From Janthinobacterium sp. TB1-E2 (lineage in GTDB: Bacteria > Pseudomonadota > Gammaproteobacteria > Burkholderiales > Burkholderiaceae_D), in assembly GCF_036885605.1 (NCBI RefSeq), contig NZ_CP142523.1, forward strand, positions 4,836,001 to 4,900,000: a stretch of DNA of 64,000 bases, in the 5' to 3' direction. The translations under genes were made by a program, and so were the position numbers. Under the pieces are notes generated by a model. That model saw only the letters and a list, made by a program, of their open reading frames with translations. It did not search any database and was not told the origin of the DNA. Of the stretch, positions 29,033 through 37,145 are shown piece after piece; within the stretch, counting starts at the first letter, position 1, and the number at the start of each line of letters is the position of its first letter.

Positions 29033-29266
29033 ATGTCTACCGCATTTACTTACCACACCACGCAAAACAGCAATATCGTCGCCACCCTGGTCCACGCCGC
29101 CAAACGCGTTGGCGCCTGGCTGAACCAAAGCAGCGACCGCCGCGAACGCGCTTACGAAGAAGCGTACCTGGCCGAATCGACCGACCGTTACGATCTGGAA
29201 TACCGCATGCGCGAACTGGCCCGTGCCAATCCGCAGCCAAGCTGGATGAGCGGTCTGAGCCGTTAA
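29033..29266 (+). CDS. DUF3563 small protein
   Basis: A 77-aa protein. ATG 29033 has AAGGAG 8 nt upstream; the longer frame from 28970 has none. The C-terminal half (RRERAYEEAYLAESTDRYDL, then EYRMRELARANPQPSWMSGL) matches the short DUF3563 family found in Burkholderiales, of unknown function. No signal peptide; mildly amphipathic N-terminus. Monocistronic. Confidence 0.8.
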   Translation: MSTAFTYHTTQNSNIVATLVHAAKRVGAWLNQSSDRRERAYEEAYLAESTDRYDLEYRMRELARANPQPSWMSGLSR

Positions 29267-29375
29267 TATTGCCGCAGTATTACCGCAGTCCCCAGTCGCT
29301 CACCGGCTGTTGCAACATCGATAGCGCCATCCTGCTCGCCTTGCGCTTGAGCACAGGATGGGCTATACAGGCGGG

Positions 29376-29903
29376 ATGCACACGCCCATTACCATTCTCG
29401 CCATCGCCGGCAGCCTGCGCGCTGCCTCGCTGAACACCGCCCTGCTGCGCGCCATCGCCGGGCTTGCGCCACCGCCATTCGACATCCGCATCTATTCGGG
29501 ACTCGGTGAGTTACCGCTGTTCAATCCCGACCTCAATGCCGACAGCCTGCCGGCCGTGACCGGTCTGCGCGACGCCATCCTGGCGACCGACGTGCTGATG
29601 CTGGCCAGCCCCGAATACGCGCACGGCGTGAGCGGCCCCATGAAAAACGCGCTGGACTGGATGGTGGGAAATGAATCGTTCATCGACAAGCCGCTGGTGC
29701 TGCTGAACGCCTCGCCGCGCGCCACGCATGCGCAGGCGGCCCTGCGCGAAACGGTAGTCACCATGTCGGCGCGCCTGATCGACGACGCCTGCATCAGCTT
29801 GCCCCTGCTGGGGTCGGGTCTCGATGCCGAGGGCATCGCTGCGGACCCGGCATTGCGCCGGGCCATCCTCGATATGCTGCAGTGCATCAGGTCATTTCCA
29901 TGA
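29376..29903 (+). CDS. NADPH-dependent FMN reductase family protein
   Basis: A 175-aa flavodoxin-fold reductase. Family motifs are ITILAIAGSLRAASLNTALL (phosphate-binding loop, residues about 5-24), LMLASPEYAHGVSGPMKNAL (about 75-94, the SPEY-x-G-x2-G-x2-KNALDW signature) and DKPLVLLNASPRATHAQAAL. It is close to ChrR/ArsH-like and azoreductase-like enzymes that reduce quinones, FMN or metals. Start may instead be the ATG at 29358; neither has an ideal ribosome site. Unlinked to neighbours. Confidence 0.88.
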   Translation: MHTPITILAIAGSLRAASLNTALLRAIAGLAPPPFDIRIYSGLGELPLFNPDLNADSLPAVTGLRDAILATDVLMLASPEYAHGVSGPMKNALDWMVGNESFIDKPLVLLNASPRATHAQAALRETVVTMSARLIDDACISLPLLGSGLDAEGIAADPALRRAILDMLQCIRSFP

Positions 29904-29961
29904 CCGTCTGCACGTTTTACTGTCATTTCATCTAGTTTTACTACGTACTTCTACGGACCGC

Positions 29962-31668
29962 TCAATGCGGGATCATGCCGGTGAAGACGTAGGCCTGCAG
30001 CATGGTGATGATGCCGATGATGACGGCAAACAACAGGCTGTGCTTCAAGGTAAAGCGGAACAGGTCCGATTCCTTGCCCACCAGGCCAGTCGCCGCGCAG
30101 GCGACGGCGATCGACTGGGGCGAGATCATCTTCGCCGTCACGCCGCCCGTCGTATTGGCCGCCACCATCAGGGTGTCGGACACGCCGATCTGGTGCGCCG
30201 TCGTGTTTTGCAGGGAGCAGAACAAGGCGTTCGACGACGTGTCGGACCCCGTCAGGAAGACGCCCAGCCAGCCCAGGAACGGCGAGAAGAACGGGAAGGC
30301 GGCGCCGCTGCCGGCCAGCAGCAGGGCCAGTGTGGACGACATGCCCGAGTAGTTGGCAACGAAGGCAAACGCCAGCACCAGGCCGATCGACAGCACGGGA
30401 CGGCGCAACTCCACGATCGTTTCCACGAACGCCTTCAGACCATCGCGCGGCTTCATACGCAGCATCAGCATCGACAGCACGGCCGTCAGCAAGATCGCCG
30501 TGCCCACGGCCGACAGCAGATCGAGCTTGAACACGGCGTCATACGCCTTCGGCTCGGCCACGATGGGCATGGTCTTCATCACCAGCTTGTCGAGGTAAGG
30601 CACGTGGATCTTGATGACCAGGCTGGACAACGCGCCGCCGGCGGCAAACAGTGCCTTGAAGCCGGGCAGGCTCCACACGGTGACGATGGCCGTCAACAGG
30701 CCGAACGGCGCCCAGGCGCGCATGGTCTGCGCCATCGTGTAGGGCGAGGCGGCGCGGTTGCCACCGCCGCGCACGGCCGCAGCACCGCCCGCACCGCCAA
30801 AGCCGGACAGCGCTGCCGTGCCGCCGCCGACGGCATGCGCCACTTTCGCATTCTTCGGCTGCCACACTTTCAGGAACAGGGTCAGCGACACCAGGCTGAC
30901 GAGGGCCGAGGTGATGTCCGGCAGTTCAGGGCCGATATGGTTCGACGTGAAATACTGGGTGACGGCAAAGCTCAAACCCGTCACCAGCGCGGCTGGCCAC
31001 ACTTCGCGCACGCCGCGGAATCCATCCATCATGAAGACCAGCCAGAACGGCACCAGCAGCGACAGCAGCGGCAACTGGCGGCCCGCCATGGCGCCGATCA
31101 GGAACGGGTCGATGCCCGTCACCTGCCCCGCCACGATGATGGGGATGCCCATGGCGCCGAAGGCCACGGGCGCCGTGTTGGCGATCAGGCACAGGCCCGC
31201 CGCATACAGCGGATTGAAGCCCAGGCCAACCAGTAAGGCCGAGGTAATCGCCACGGGCGCGCCGAAGCCGGCCGCCCCTTCCAGAAAAGCGCCGAAGGCA
31301 AAGCCGATCAACAGCACCTGCAGGCGCTGGTCGTCCGTGACGGACAGCACGGACGCGCGGATGATGTCGATCTGCCCTGTTTTCACGACGATCTTGTACA
31401 GGAAGACGGCCGTGACGATGATCCAGGCGATCGGCCACAAGCCGTACGCAAAACCGTAGCCGGCCGCCGCCAGCGCCTGCGGCACGGGCATGCCATACGC
31501 GAAGATGGCGACGGCCAGCGCCAGCGCCAGGGTGACGGCGGCCGCCACATGTCCCTTGATGCGCAGCGCCGCCAGGGCGATGAAGAAGAAAATGATGGGG
31601 ATGGCTGCCGCCAGCGACGACAGCCACAAGCTGCCGAGCGGTGTATAAAGTTGGGTCCAGGTTTGCAT
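29962..31668 (-). CDS. lldP: L-lactate permease
   Basis: A 568-aa LctP-family lactate:H+ symporter with about 13-14 membrane helices. Signatures are [20 protein letters not shown] (about 122-141), [20 protein letters not shown] (about 158-177) and near the C-terminus [17 protein letters not shown] and [20 protein letters not shown]. It is last in the lutA-lutC-lutB-lldP series, 93 bp after lutB, so uptake and oxidation of L-lactate are made together. A Gly/Ala-rich loop near residues 275-300 is longer than usual. Confidence 0.95.
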   Translation of the reverse strand: MQTWTQLYTPLGSLWLSSLAAAIPIIFFFIALAALRIKGHVAAAVTLALALAVAIFAYGMPVPQALAAAGYGFAYGLWPIAWIIVTAVFLYKIVVKTGQIDIIRASVLSVTDDQRLQVLLIGFAFGAFLEGAAGFGAPVAITSALLVGLGFNPLYAAGLCLIANTAPVAFGAMGIPIIVAGQVTGIDPFLIGAMAGRQLPLLSLLVPFWLVFMMDGFRGVREVWPAALVTGLSFAVTQYFTSNHIGPELPDITSALVSLVSLTLFLKVWQPKNAKVAHAVGGGTAALSGFGGAGGAAAVRGGGNRAASPYTMAQTMRAWAPFGLLTAIVTVWSLPGFKALFAAGGALSSLVIKIHVPYLDKLVMKTMPIVAEPKAYDAVFKLDLLSAVGTAILLTAVLSMLMLRMKPRDGLKAFVETIVELRRPVLSIGLVLAFAFVANYSGMSSTLALLLAGSGAAFPFFSPFLGWLGVFLTGSDTSSNALFCSLQNTTAHQIGVSDTLMVAANTTGGVTAKMISPQSIAVACAATGLVGKESDLFRFTLKHSLLFAVIIGIITMLQAYVFTGMIPH

Positions 31669-31761
31669 GTCGGGTCTCCTCCGGTGGATGCGGGTTAAGT
31701 GAAAAAACGGCTTTTGATGTAATTGTGTGTAGCGTGTTTTTTGCGGTGCTCCGGGAACGGG

Positions 31762-33207
31762 CTATTCTTCCTGCCCCCGTGCATTGAGCAGGTCGGCCAG
31801 GCTGCGCGGCGCCGGCGTCAATGGCTTGCGGTGCTGCGTCCAGCCCAGCTGCGCGCGCGGCGTCAGCATGCGCAGCCGCGTGGCGGCCCAGCGGAACAGC
31901 CGGTAGCTGGCGGGGCGCGCGAAGGCGCCGCTCCAGAAGCGCCAGATCAGGCTTTCGCCGCGGCTGAACTTGGCGCCCTGCCCACGCAGCGGATGGCTGA
32001 CTTCCTCGTTCGGATTGCGGTTGGCTTCCGTGCGCAGGCGCACCAGCAGCTGTGGAATCGGAATGCGTACGGGACATACTTCGCCGCAGGCGCCGCACAG
32101 GCTCGATGCGGTGGCCAGATCCGCCGTCGCAGCTAGTCCCAGCAAATGCGGCGAGATGATCTTGCCGATCGGCCCCGGATACGTGGTGCCGTAGGCGTGG
32201 CCGCCGATGCGCGTGTAGACGGGACAGTGGTTCATGCAGGCGCCGCAGCGTATGCATTGCAGGGTGGCGCGCAGCTGCTCGTCGGCGTAGGCCTGGCTGC
32301 GGCCGTTGTCGAGCAAGACCAGGTGCACTTCGCGCGGCCCATCTTTTTCACCGGCGCGGCGCGGGCCGGAAATCAGGTTGAAATACGTGGTGATGGCCTG
32401 GCCCGTGGCCGAGCGCGTCAGGAGGCTGGTCAGTGGCACGATATGTTCGAGCTTGGCCACCACTTTTTCCATGCCCATGATGGCGATGTGCACGTCCGGC
32501 ACAGACGTCGTCAAGCGGCCATTGCCCTCGTTTTCCACCAGCCACAAGGTGCCCGTGTCGGCCGCCGCGAAGTTCACGCCCGACAGGCCGATATCGGCGT
32601 CGACGAAGGCCTGGCGCAGGGCGCGCCGCCCCGTCTGGATCAGGCTGTCGACATCTTCCGTGTAGGGCGCGTCGGGGATATGCTCGGCGAACAGGCCGGC
32701 GATGTCGGCCTTCGTCTTGTGAATGGCCGGCATGACGATATGCGACGGCTTTTCGCCGGCCAGCTGCACGATGTACTCGCCCATGTCCGATTCCAGGCAC
32801 GTCATGCCGCGCGCTTCCAGGTAGTGATTGAGCTCGATTTCCTCGCTGGCCATCGACTTGCCCTTGATGAAGCGCGTCGCCCGGTTCCTTTCGGCGATGG
32901 CGTGGATGATGGCATTGGCCTGCTCGCCATCTTCGGCCCAGTGCACCTGCACGCCGGCCGCCGTCAGCTTGTCTTCCAGCTGCACCAGCAAATCGGGCAG
33001 GCGCGCCAGCGCGTGCCGACGCACGGCTTCGCCGATATCGCGCAGGCGTTCCAGCTCGTCGCCGTCGGGGAATTGCGTCTTGCGCTTGTCCTGTAAAAAA
33101 TCCATGGCGCCGCGAAAGCTCTGGCGCAGTTTCGGGTCGTCCAGCGCAGCGCGGGCGCGCGCATGGAAGTCGGCCGGCTTGACGAATTGCAGGGGCTTGG
33201 CATTCAT
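31762..33207 (-). CDS. lutB: L-lactate utilisation iron-sulfur protein LutB
   Basis: A 481-aa subunit of the non-flavin L-lactate dehydrogenase complex LutABC (LldEFG). The LUD domain covers about residues 60-300 (FIKGKSMASEEIELNHYL, TGTLWLVENEGNGRLTTSVP). Two [4Fe-4S] motifs follow: CIRCGACMNHCPVY (about 316-329) and CGACGEVCPVRIPI (about 370-383). A C-terminal DUF3390-like tail ends the protein. It starts inside the end of lutC with a 4-bp ATGA overlap, so the two are translationally coupled. Confidence 0.95.
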   Translation of the reverse strand: MNAKPLQFVKPADFHARARAALDDPKLRQSFRGAMDFLQDKRKTQFPDGDELERLRDIGEAVRRHALARLPDLLVQLEDKLTAAGVQVHWAEDGEQANAIIHAIAERNRATRFIKGKSMASEEIELNHYLEARGMTCLESDMGEYIVQLAGEKPSHIVMPAIHKTKADIAGLFAEHIPDAPYTEDVDSLIQTGRRALRQAFVDADIGLSGVNFAAADTGTLWLVENEGNGRLTTSVPDVHIAIMGMEKVVAKLEHIVPLTSLLTRSATGQAITTYFNLISGPRRAGEKDGPREVHLVLLDNGRSQAYADEQLRATLQCIRCGACMNHCPVYTRIGGHAYGTTYPGPIGKIISPHLLGLAATADLATASSLCGACGEVCPVRIPIPQLLVRLRTEANRNPNEEVSHPLRGQGAKFSRGESLIWRFWSGAFARPASYRLFRWAATRLRMLTPRAQLGWTQHRKPLTPAPRSLADLLNARGQEE

Positions 33208-33920
33208 GGCTGGCCTCCTTCATGGGCAGATAAATCATCGATGATCAGCACCCACAGCCAGCGCGGACCATGCGCGCCATAGGCCAGCGTCTGCTGGATA
33301 TCGGACGTTTTCGAGGGACCGGACACCAGCACCAGGTTGGCCGGCATGCCGTCCGCCCAGCGCTCGGCGCGCGCCGCCGCGTGCAAGTCCATGTGCAAGG
33401 TGCTCGCAGACACGAGGCAGATATGCAAAGGGGGTGCCAGGGACACCGTGCGCGGCGTGGCCGCATCGGGTGCGATGACGAGCGTGCCCGTGGCAGCGAT
33501 GCCGGAACGGGCGATGGTGAAACCCGCATCGACGGTGTCGAACAGTTCACTTTTCCACTGCGCCAGCGGACGCGCGAAAGACAGCGTCTCCACCTCGGCC
33601 GGCAAGGCGGCGCGCAAGGCCTGCCCTTCGGCGCTGCCGGTATCGAGCAGTAAACGCCGCACGCCGTGTTCGCCGAGGCGCTGCGCCAGCAAGGCGGGCC
33701 AGGCCTCGCTACTGATGCAGTAGACCTCCGCATGCGAAGCGCGCAAGGCGGCCTGCATGGCGGCGATCCTGTCCCGTGCCGGCAGCGGCGCGGCGGCGCG
33801 GCGCGCCAGGTAGTGCTGGTCGATCGCCGTATCGATGGCGCCCACCGCTTCGGGTGCGGCGGGCGCGGCGGCGCGCAGGCGTCCCAGCATGCGTTCGCGG
33901 GCGGTCAGGATCGCGCTCAT
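33204..33920 (-). CDS. lutC: L-lactate utilisation protein LutC
   Basis: A 238-aa LUD-domain subunit of the LutABC complex. LUD features are FDTVDAGFTIARSGIAATGT and LVIAPDAATPRTVSLAPPLH, then LVSGPSKTSDIQQTLAYGAHGP. The ATG at 33920 overlaps the lutA stop by 4 bp (ATGA), and the gene overlaps lutB likewise; the longer frame upstream lies over lutA and is not used. The order here is lutA-lutC-lutB, unlike the lutABC of Bacillus. Confidence 0.93.
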   Translation of the reverse strand: MSAILTARERMLGRLRAAAPAAPEAVGAIDTAIDQHYLARRAAAPLPARDRIAAMQAALRASHAEVYCISSEAWPALLAQRLGEHGVRRLLLDTGSAEGQALRAALPAEVETLSFARPLAQWKSELFDTVDAGFTIARSGIAATGTLVIAPDAATPRTVSLAPPLHICLVSASTLHMDLHAAARAERWADGMPANLVLVSGPSKTSDIQQTLAYGAHGPRWLWVLIIDDLSAHEGGQP

Positions 33921-34708
33921 GCCGCGCCTCCCGTGCGGCGCCACAAAAAGCTGGCCATATGCTCGACGGGTAGCGGCGCGCCCTGGTGCTGCGCGGCGTG
34001 GCCGATATTGAGCAGGCAGCCGCAGTCGGCCGAGACGAGCCGGTCGCAGCCTGTGGCGCAGGCCGAGGCGATCTTGTCGCTGACCATGGCGCCGGAAATA
34101 TCGGGATGCTTCAATGAAAACGTGCCGCCAAAGCCGCAGCATTCCGATTCGCGCTGGTGTTCGATGCGCGTCACGCCGGGCAAGGCGTCGACCAAGGCCA
34201 TGCCGTGGGTGCGCGTACCCATTTCGCGGCGCGCGCCGCACGAGGTATGCAGCACCACGTTTTCATCGGCCTGCGCGGCGGCGCCCATGCCGGCCAGGTC
34301 GAGCTGCAGCACGCAGACGAGAAATTCGCTCAGTTCATACACGCGTTCGGCCAGTTCTATCGCCTTGGGGCCGGCGACGGGGTCGTCCTGGAACAGCTGC
34401 GGCCAGTGGTGGCGCATCATGCCGGCGCAGGAACCGGACGGCACGATCACGGGCCACGGCTGCGCAAACAGGTCGAGCTGGGCGCGGGCCACGGCGCGCG
34501 CCTGTTCCGGATTGCCGCTGCTGTAGGCGGGCTGGCCGCAGCAGCTCTGGCCGCGCGGATAATGCACGAGCAAGCCTTCCCGCTCCAGCAGGCGTACGGC
34601 ATCGAGGCCCGCCTGTGGCACGAACAGGTCGACCAGGCAGGTGGCGAACAGGTACACCTGCGGCGGTGGCGATGGATAGTGGCGTGGCTGGCGCGGGTCT
34701 GGCTGCAT
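33917..34708 (-). CDS. lutA: L-lactate utilisation Fe-S oxidoreductase LutA
   Basis: A 263-aa CCG-domain protein. Two cysteine-rich CCG motifs are seen: SCCGQPAYSSGNP (about residues 53-65) and ECCGFGGTFSLKHPDIS (about 188-204). Conserved VYLFATCLVDLFVPQAGLDA is near the N-terminus. Start 34708 has GGGGAG 6 nt upstream. First gene of the operon and divergent from the FCD regulator, with 140 bp between that hold the likely control sites. Confidence 0.94.
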   Translation of the reverse strand: MQPDPRQPRHYPSPPPQVYLFATCLVDLFVPQAGLDAVRLLEREGLLVHYPRGQSCCGQPAYSSGNPEQARAVARAQLDLFAQPWPVIVPSGSCAGMMRHHWPQLFQDDPVAGPKAIELAERVYELSEFLVCVLQLDLAGMGAAAQADENVVLHTSCGARREMGTRTHGMALVDALPGVTRIEHQRESECCGFGGTFSLKHPDISGAMVSDKIASACATGCDRLVSADCGCLLNIGHAAQHQGAPLPVEHMASFLWRRTGGAA

Positions 34709-34807
34709 GCGTTGTCTCCCCGGCGCTCTGTGTGTTGCTGCGGCGCCGCTGTGTGTTGTTAAGAATGACCGGTTCACGCATAATTCCAGCTTCCGCAAGC
34801 CACTTCA

Positions 34808-34825
34808 AATTGCTCGGACCACTTT
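34808..34825. promoter_or_regulatory. candidate LldR operator in the lutA-lldR intergenic region
   Basis: Read on the minus strand, AGTGGT-CCG-AGCAAT resembles TGGT-NNN-ACCA, the consensus bound by FCD-type GntR regulators such as LldR and PdhR, with one mismatch (AGCA for ACCA). It lies about 100 bp upstream of lutA and 24 bp upstream of the regulator gene. Confidence 0.5.
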
Positions 34826-34848
34826 AAAACAACACCGGAAAGACATCG

Positions 34849-35562
34849 ATGGCGACAGGCATGCAAACGCGGGGCAGGGTCGAGATGGTGATGCGCAGGC
34901 TGGAAACGGCCCTGCTGGACGGCAGCTTGCCGGCGGGGGCGCAGTTGCCGGCAGAACGCCTGCTGGCGCAGCAATATGCAGTTTCGCGCAACACCGTGCG
35001 CGAAGCGGTGCAGCGTCTGGCGGCGCGGGGCCTCGTGCGCAGCCGGCGCGGCGCCGGCGTGTTCGTGACGGATCAATTGCGCACCGGCATGGCTTCGCCG
35101 TGGAGTCAGCTGGTGGCCGACCACCCCGCCCTGCGCGACGACATCCTGGAATTTCGCCGCGTGCTGGAAGGGGCGACGGCCTACTTTGCGGCGCAGCGGG
35201 CCAGCGGGGACGAGCGCGCGCAGATCATGGCGCTGCTGGCCGAGCTGGAACAGGCGCGCGCCAGCGACGACAAGCACGGCGAGGCGCAGGCCGACGCGCG
35301 GCTGCATGAAGTCATCGCCCAGGCGTCGCACAACACCATGTTTTTGCACTTGCACACCAGCATCATCGGCATGCTGCGCGAACACATCACCATCAATGGC
35401 ACGGGCTTGCGCCAGCAGGACGACGCCACTTCGCTGCACCTGCTGTCGCAGCACCGCACCCTGTGCGTAGCGATCTGCGCCAGCCAGCCCGAGGAAGCGC
35501 GCACGGCCATGCAAAGCCACATCGATTTCGTGCGCACGCGCGTCACCAGCGATGACGATTGA
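34849..35562 (+). CDS. lldR: FCD-domain GntR regulator of L-lactate utilisation
   Basis: A 237-aa FadR-subfamily regulator. The winged HTH is at residues about 8-75 (LPAGAQLPAERLLAQQYAVS, then RNTVREAVQRLAARGLVRSR). The FCD domain (about 95-225) keeps metal-binding residues in ADARLHEVIAQASHNTMFLHL and in LLSQHRTLCVAI and MQSHIDFV. It is divergent from lutA. LldR regulators typically repress and are released by L-lactate. A perfect operator-like palindrome also lies just after its stop codon. Confidence 0.92.
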   Translation: MATGMQTRGRVEMVMRRLETALLDGSLPAGAQLPAERLLAQQYAVSRNTVREAVQRLAARGLVRSRRGAGVFVTDQLRTGMASPWSQLVADHPALRDDILEFRRVLEGATAYFAAQRASGDERAQIMALLAELEQARASDDKHGEAQADARLHEVIAQASHNTMFLHLHTSIIGMLREHITINGTGLRQQDDATSLHLLSQHRTLCVAICASQPEEARTAMQSHIDFVRTRVTSDDD

Positions 35563-35566
35563 GGCC

Positions 35567-35581
35567 ACTGGTAGGACCAGT
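35567..35581. promoter_or_regulatory. candidate LldR-type operator
   Basis: Perfect palindrome ACTGGTAGGACCAGT, exactly TGGT-NNN-ACCA, 4 bp past the lldR stop and 62 bp before the next gene. This position would allow control of the downstream gene or looping with the upstream site. A role as a hairpin terminator is unlikely, since there is no T-run. Confidence 0.55.
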
Positions 35582-35643
35582 ACCTGCGCACAGCGGACGC
35601 AAAAACTGCTACCATCGCGCGCCGCCAACCGATCCATCCTGCC

Positions 35644-36057
35644 ATGACCGTCCTCGCCCACACCCATCCGCTGGTGCTCCAGCTGGAAAACGACTTGCTG
35701 CCCCTGTTTCGCGCCGCCCTGCCACCACTCTCAGCCGCCGCGCCACGGGCGCTCGCCTCTGTCTTCGCCTTTTCCAGCGGCACGGCCAGCGCCTTCCAGG
35801 ATTATCACTTCGGCATTTCCTGCCTGCTCGCAGACGTGCCCGACGATGCGCCGGAAGAAGTAGCCCTGCTGGTCAGCGTCACGGGCCTCGATGCCGGCGC
35901 ACGGCTCAGCGCCCAGGTCGTTTGGGGCCAGCCATCGGGCCAGGTGGAAATGCAGGCCGAACTGCAGGCAGATGACTTGCCAACCCTGCATGCCGCCCTG
36001 CCCGGCTTGCTGGCCGGCTTGCAGCAGGCAGCCAGCCGGGGCGCACCAGCAAGATGA
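35644..36057 (+). CDS. hypothetical protein downstream of lldR
   Basis: A 137-aa protein not recognised. It is hydrophilic and Ala/Leu-rich with no signal peptide or membrane helix. The central part (DYHFGISCLLADVPDDAPEE, then VALLVSVTGLDAGARLSAQV) looks like a small alpha/beta domain. The C-terminal HAALPGLLAGLQQAASRG is helical. Codon use matches the neighbours, which supports a real gene. The palindrome at 35567 raises the possibility of lactate-linked control. Confidence 0.65.
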   Translation: MTVLAHTHPLVLQLENDLLPLFRAALPPLSAAAPRALASVFAFSSGTASAFQDYHFGISCLLADVPDDAPEEVALLVSVTGLDAGARLSAQVVWGQPSGQVEMQAELQADDLPTLHAALPGLLAGLQQAASRGAPAR

Positions 36058-36115
36058 CAGGTGCATGAAAAAGTGCCAGGAAACAACAACTTACGCTTTC
36101 CTCTACGCAACTTTG

Positions 36116-36145
36116 TTGACTTCCACTAGCCCCAGCCCCTATCCT
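36116..36145 (+). promoter_or_regulatory. candidate promoter of the TorF-like gene
   Basis: TTGACT (36116-36121), 18-bp spacer, TATCCT (36140-36145), in a locally AT-richer stretch. The leader to the start at 36298 would be about 145 nt. Confidence 0.45.
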
Positions 36146-36297
36146 TTCAGTTACGTTTGGTGAGAATGTGTGCGTGTTCATGCGAGCATGCAAGCGGCAT
36201 CGCCTTGCCTCCCAAAAAGTCCATTCCGCATTTTTATTGCAACCATCAGGGCAACGCGCCTGAACGGCCGCTGCCAGCAAATACGGAGCTGACTGCC

Positions 36298-37089
36298 ATG
36301 CCATCGCACCACCATTTTCCTGCAACACCATTGCTCGGCTGCCTCCTGCTGCTGGCCGTCCTGCCCGTGCAGGCGCAGACCACGGACAGCCCCGCCGCCA
36401 CCTTTACCGCCAATGCCAGTCTCACATCGCAATACATCTCGCGCGGCTTTCGCCAGACCTGGGGCAAGCCGGCGCTGCAGGCGGGGGCCGACTATGCGCA
36501 CCCGAGCGGCTGGTCGCTGGGCACGTGGGCGTCCACCGTCAGCGACCGCTATATCGAGGATGCGACCATCGAATGGGACGTGTACGGCGGCTACAGCGGC
36601 ACGGTCGGTGAACTCGGCTACAGCGTGCTGGCCTACTATTACAAGTATCCGGGCGCCGTCTACCGCGCCACGGGCGTGAAGTACGACTATGGCGAACTGT
36701 CGCTGGGCCTCAGCTACATGATGCTGTACGCCAAGTACAACCGCACGGTCACGCCGGATTTCTTCGGCATCACCAATGCGCGCGGCACGGGCTACCTGGA
36801 CGTGGGCGCGAATGTCGACCTGGGCAATGCCTGGACCTTGAATCTGCACGCCGGCAATGGCCGGGTGGCGGGCACGGGCAATGCCATGTGGAACTGGCGC
36901 GACGCCAAGATCGGTGTCACCCGGACCTTCGACGGCGGCTGGAGCGCCAGCGCCGCCGTCACGCGCGCCTGGGGCGCCACCGATGCCTACGACCATTACA
37001 CCTTGGGCATCCCGAATGCGGCCGGCCAGTTCGACATGTCGAACCCCGCCGCGACCACCCTGGTCGTGGCCATCAGCAAGACGTTCTAG
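36298..37089 (+). CDS. TorF-family outer-membrane beta-barrel (putative porin)
   Basis: A 263-aa outer-membrane protein. The ATG at 36298 has GGAG upstream and begins a clear signal peptide ending near VLPVQAQT (about residue 26). The mature part starts with TANASLTSQYISRGFRQTWG, the hallmark of the TorF/TIGR02001 family, followed by alternating amphipathic strands and a C-terminal aromatic residue (VVAISKTF) as expected for the BAM beta-signal. Function of the family is not well defined; a small porin is assumed. The MCP gene follows 56 bp downstream. Confidence 0.85.
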   Translation: MPSHHHFPATPLLGCLLLLAVLPVQAQTTDSPAATFTANASLTSQYISRGFRQTWGKPALQAGADYAHPSGWSLGTWASTVSDRYIEDATIEWDVYGGYSGTVGELGYSVLAYYYKYPGAVYRATGVKYDYGELSLGLSYMMLYAKYNRTVTPDFFGITNARGTGYLDVGANVDLGNAWTLNLHAGNGRVAGTGNAMWNWRDAKIGVTRTFDGGWSASAAVTRAWGATDAYDHYTLGIPNAAGQFDMSNPAATTLVVAISKTF

Positions 37090-37145
37090 GCGCGCCCCCG
37101 CGACGCCCATGACACCAATACCCCTCCCCATCAAGGAACAGCATC

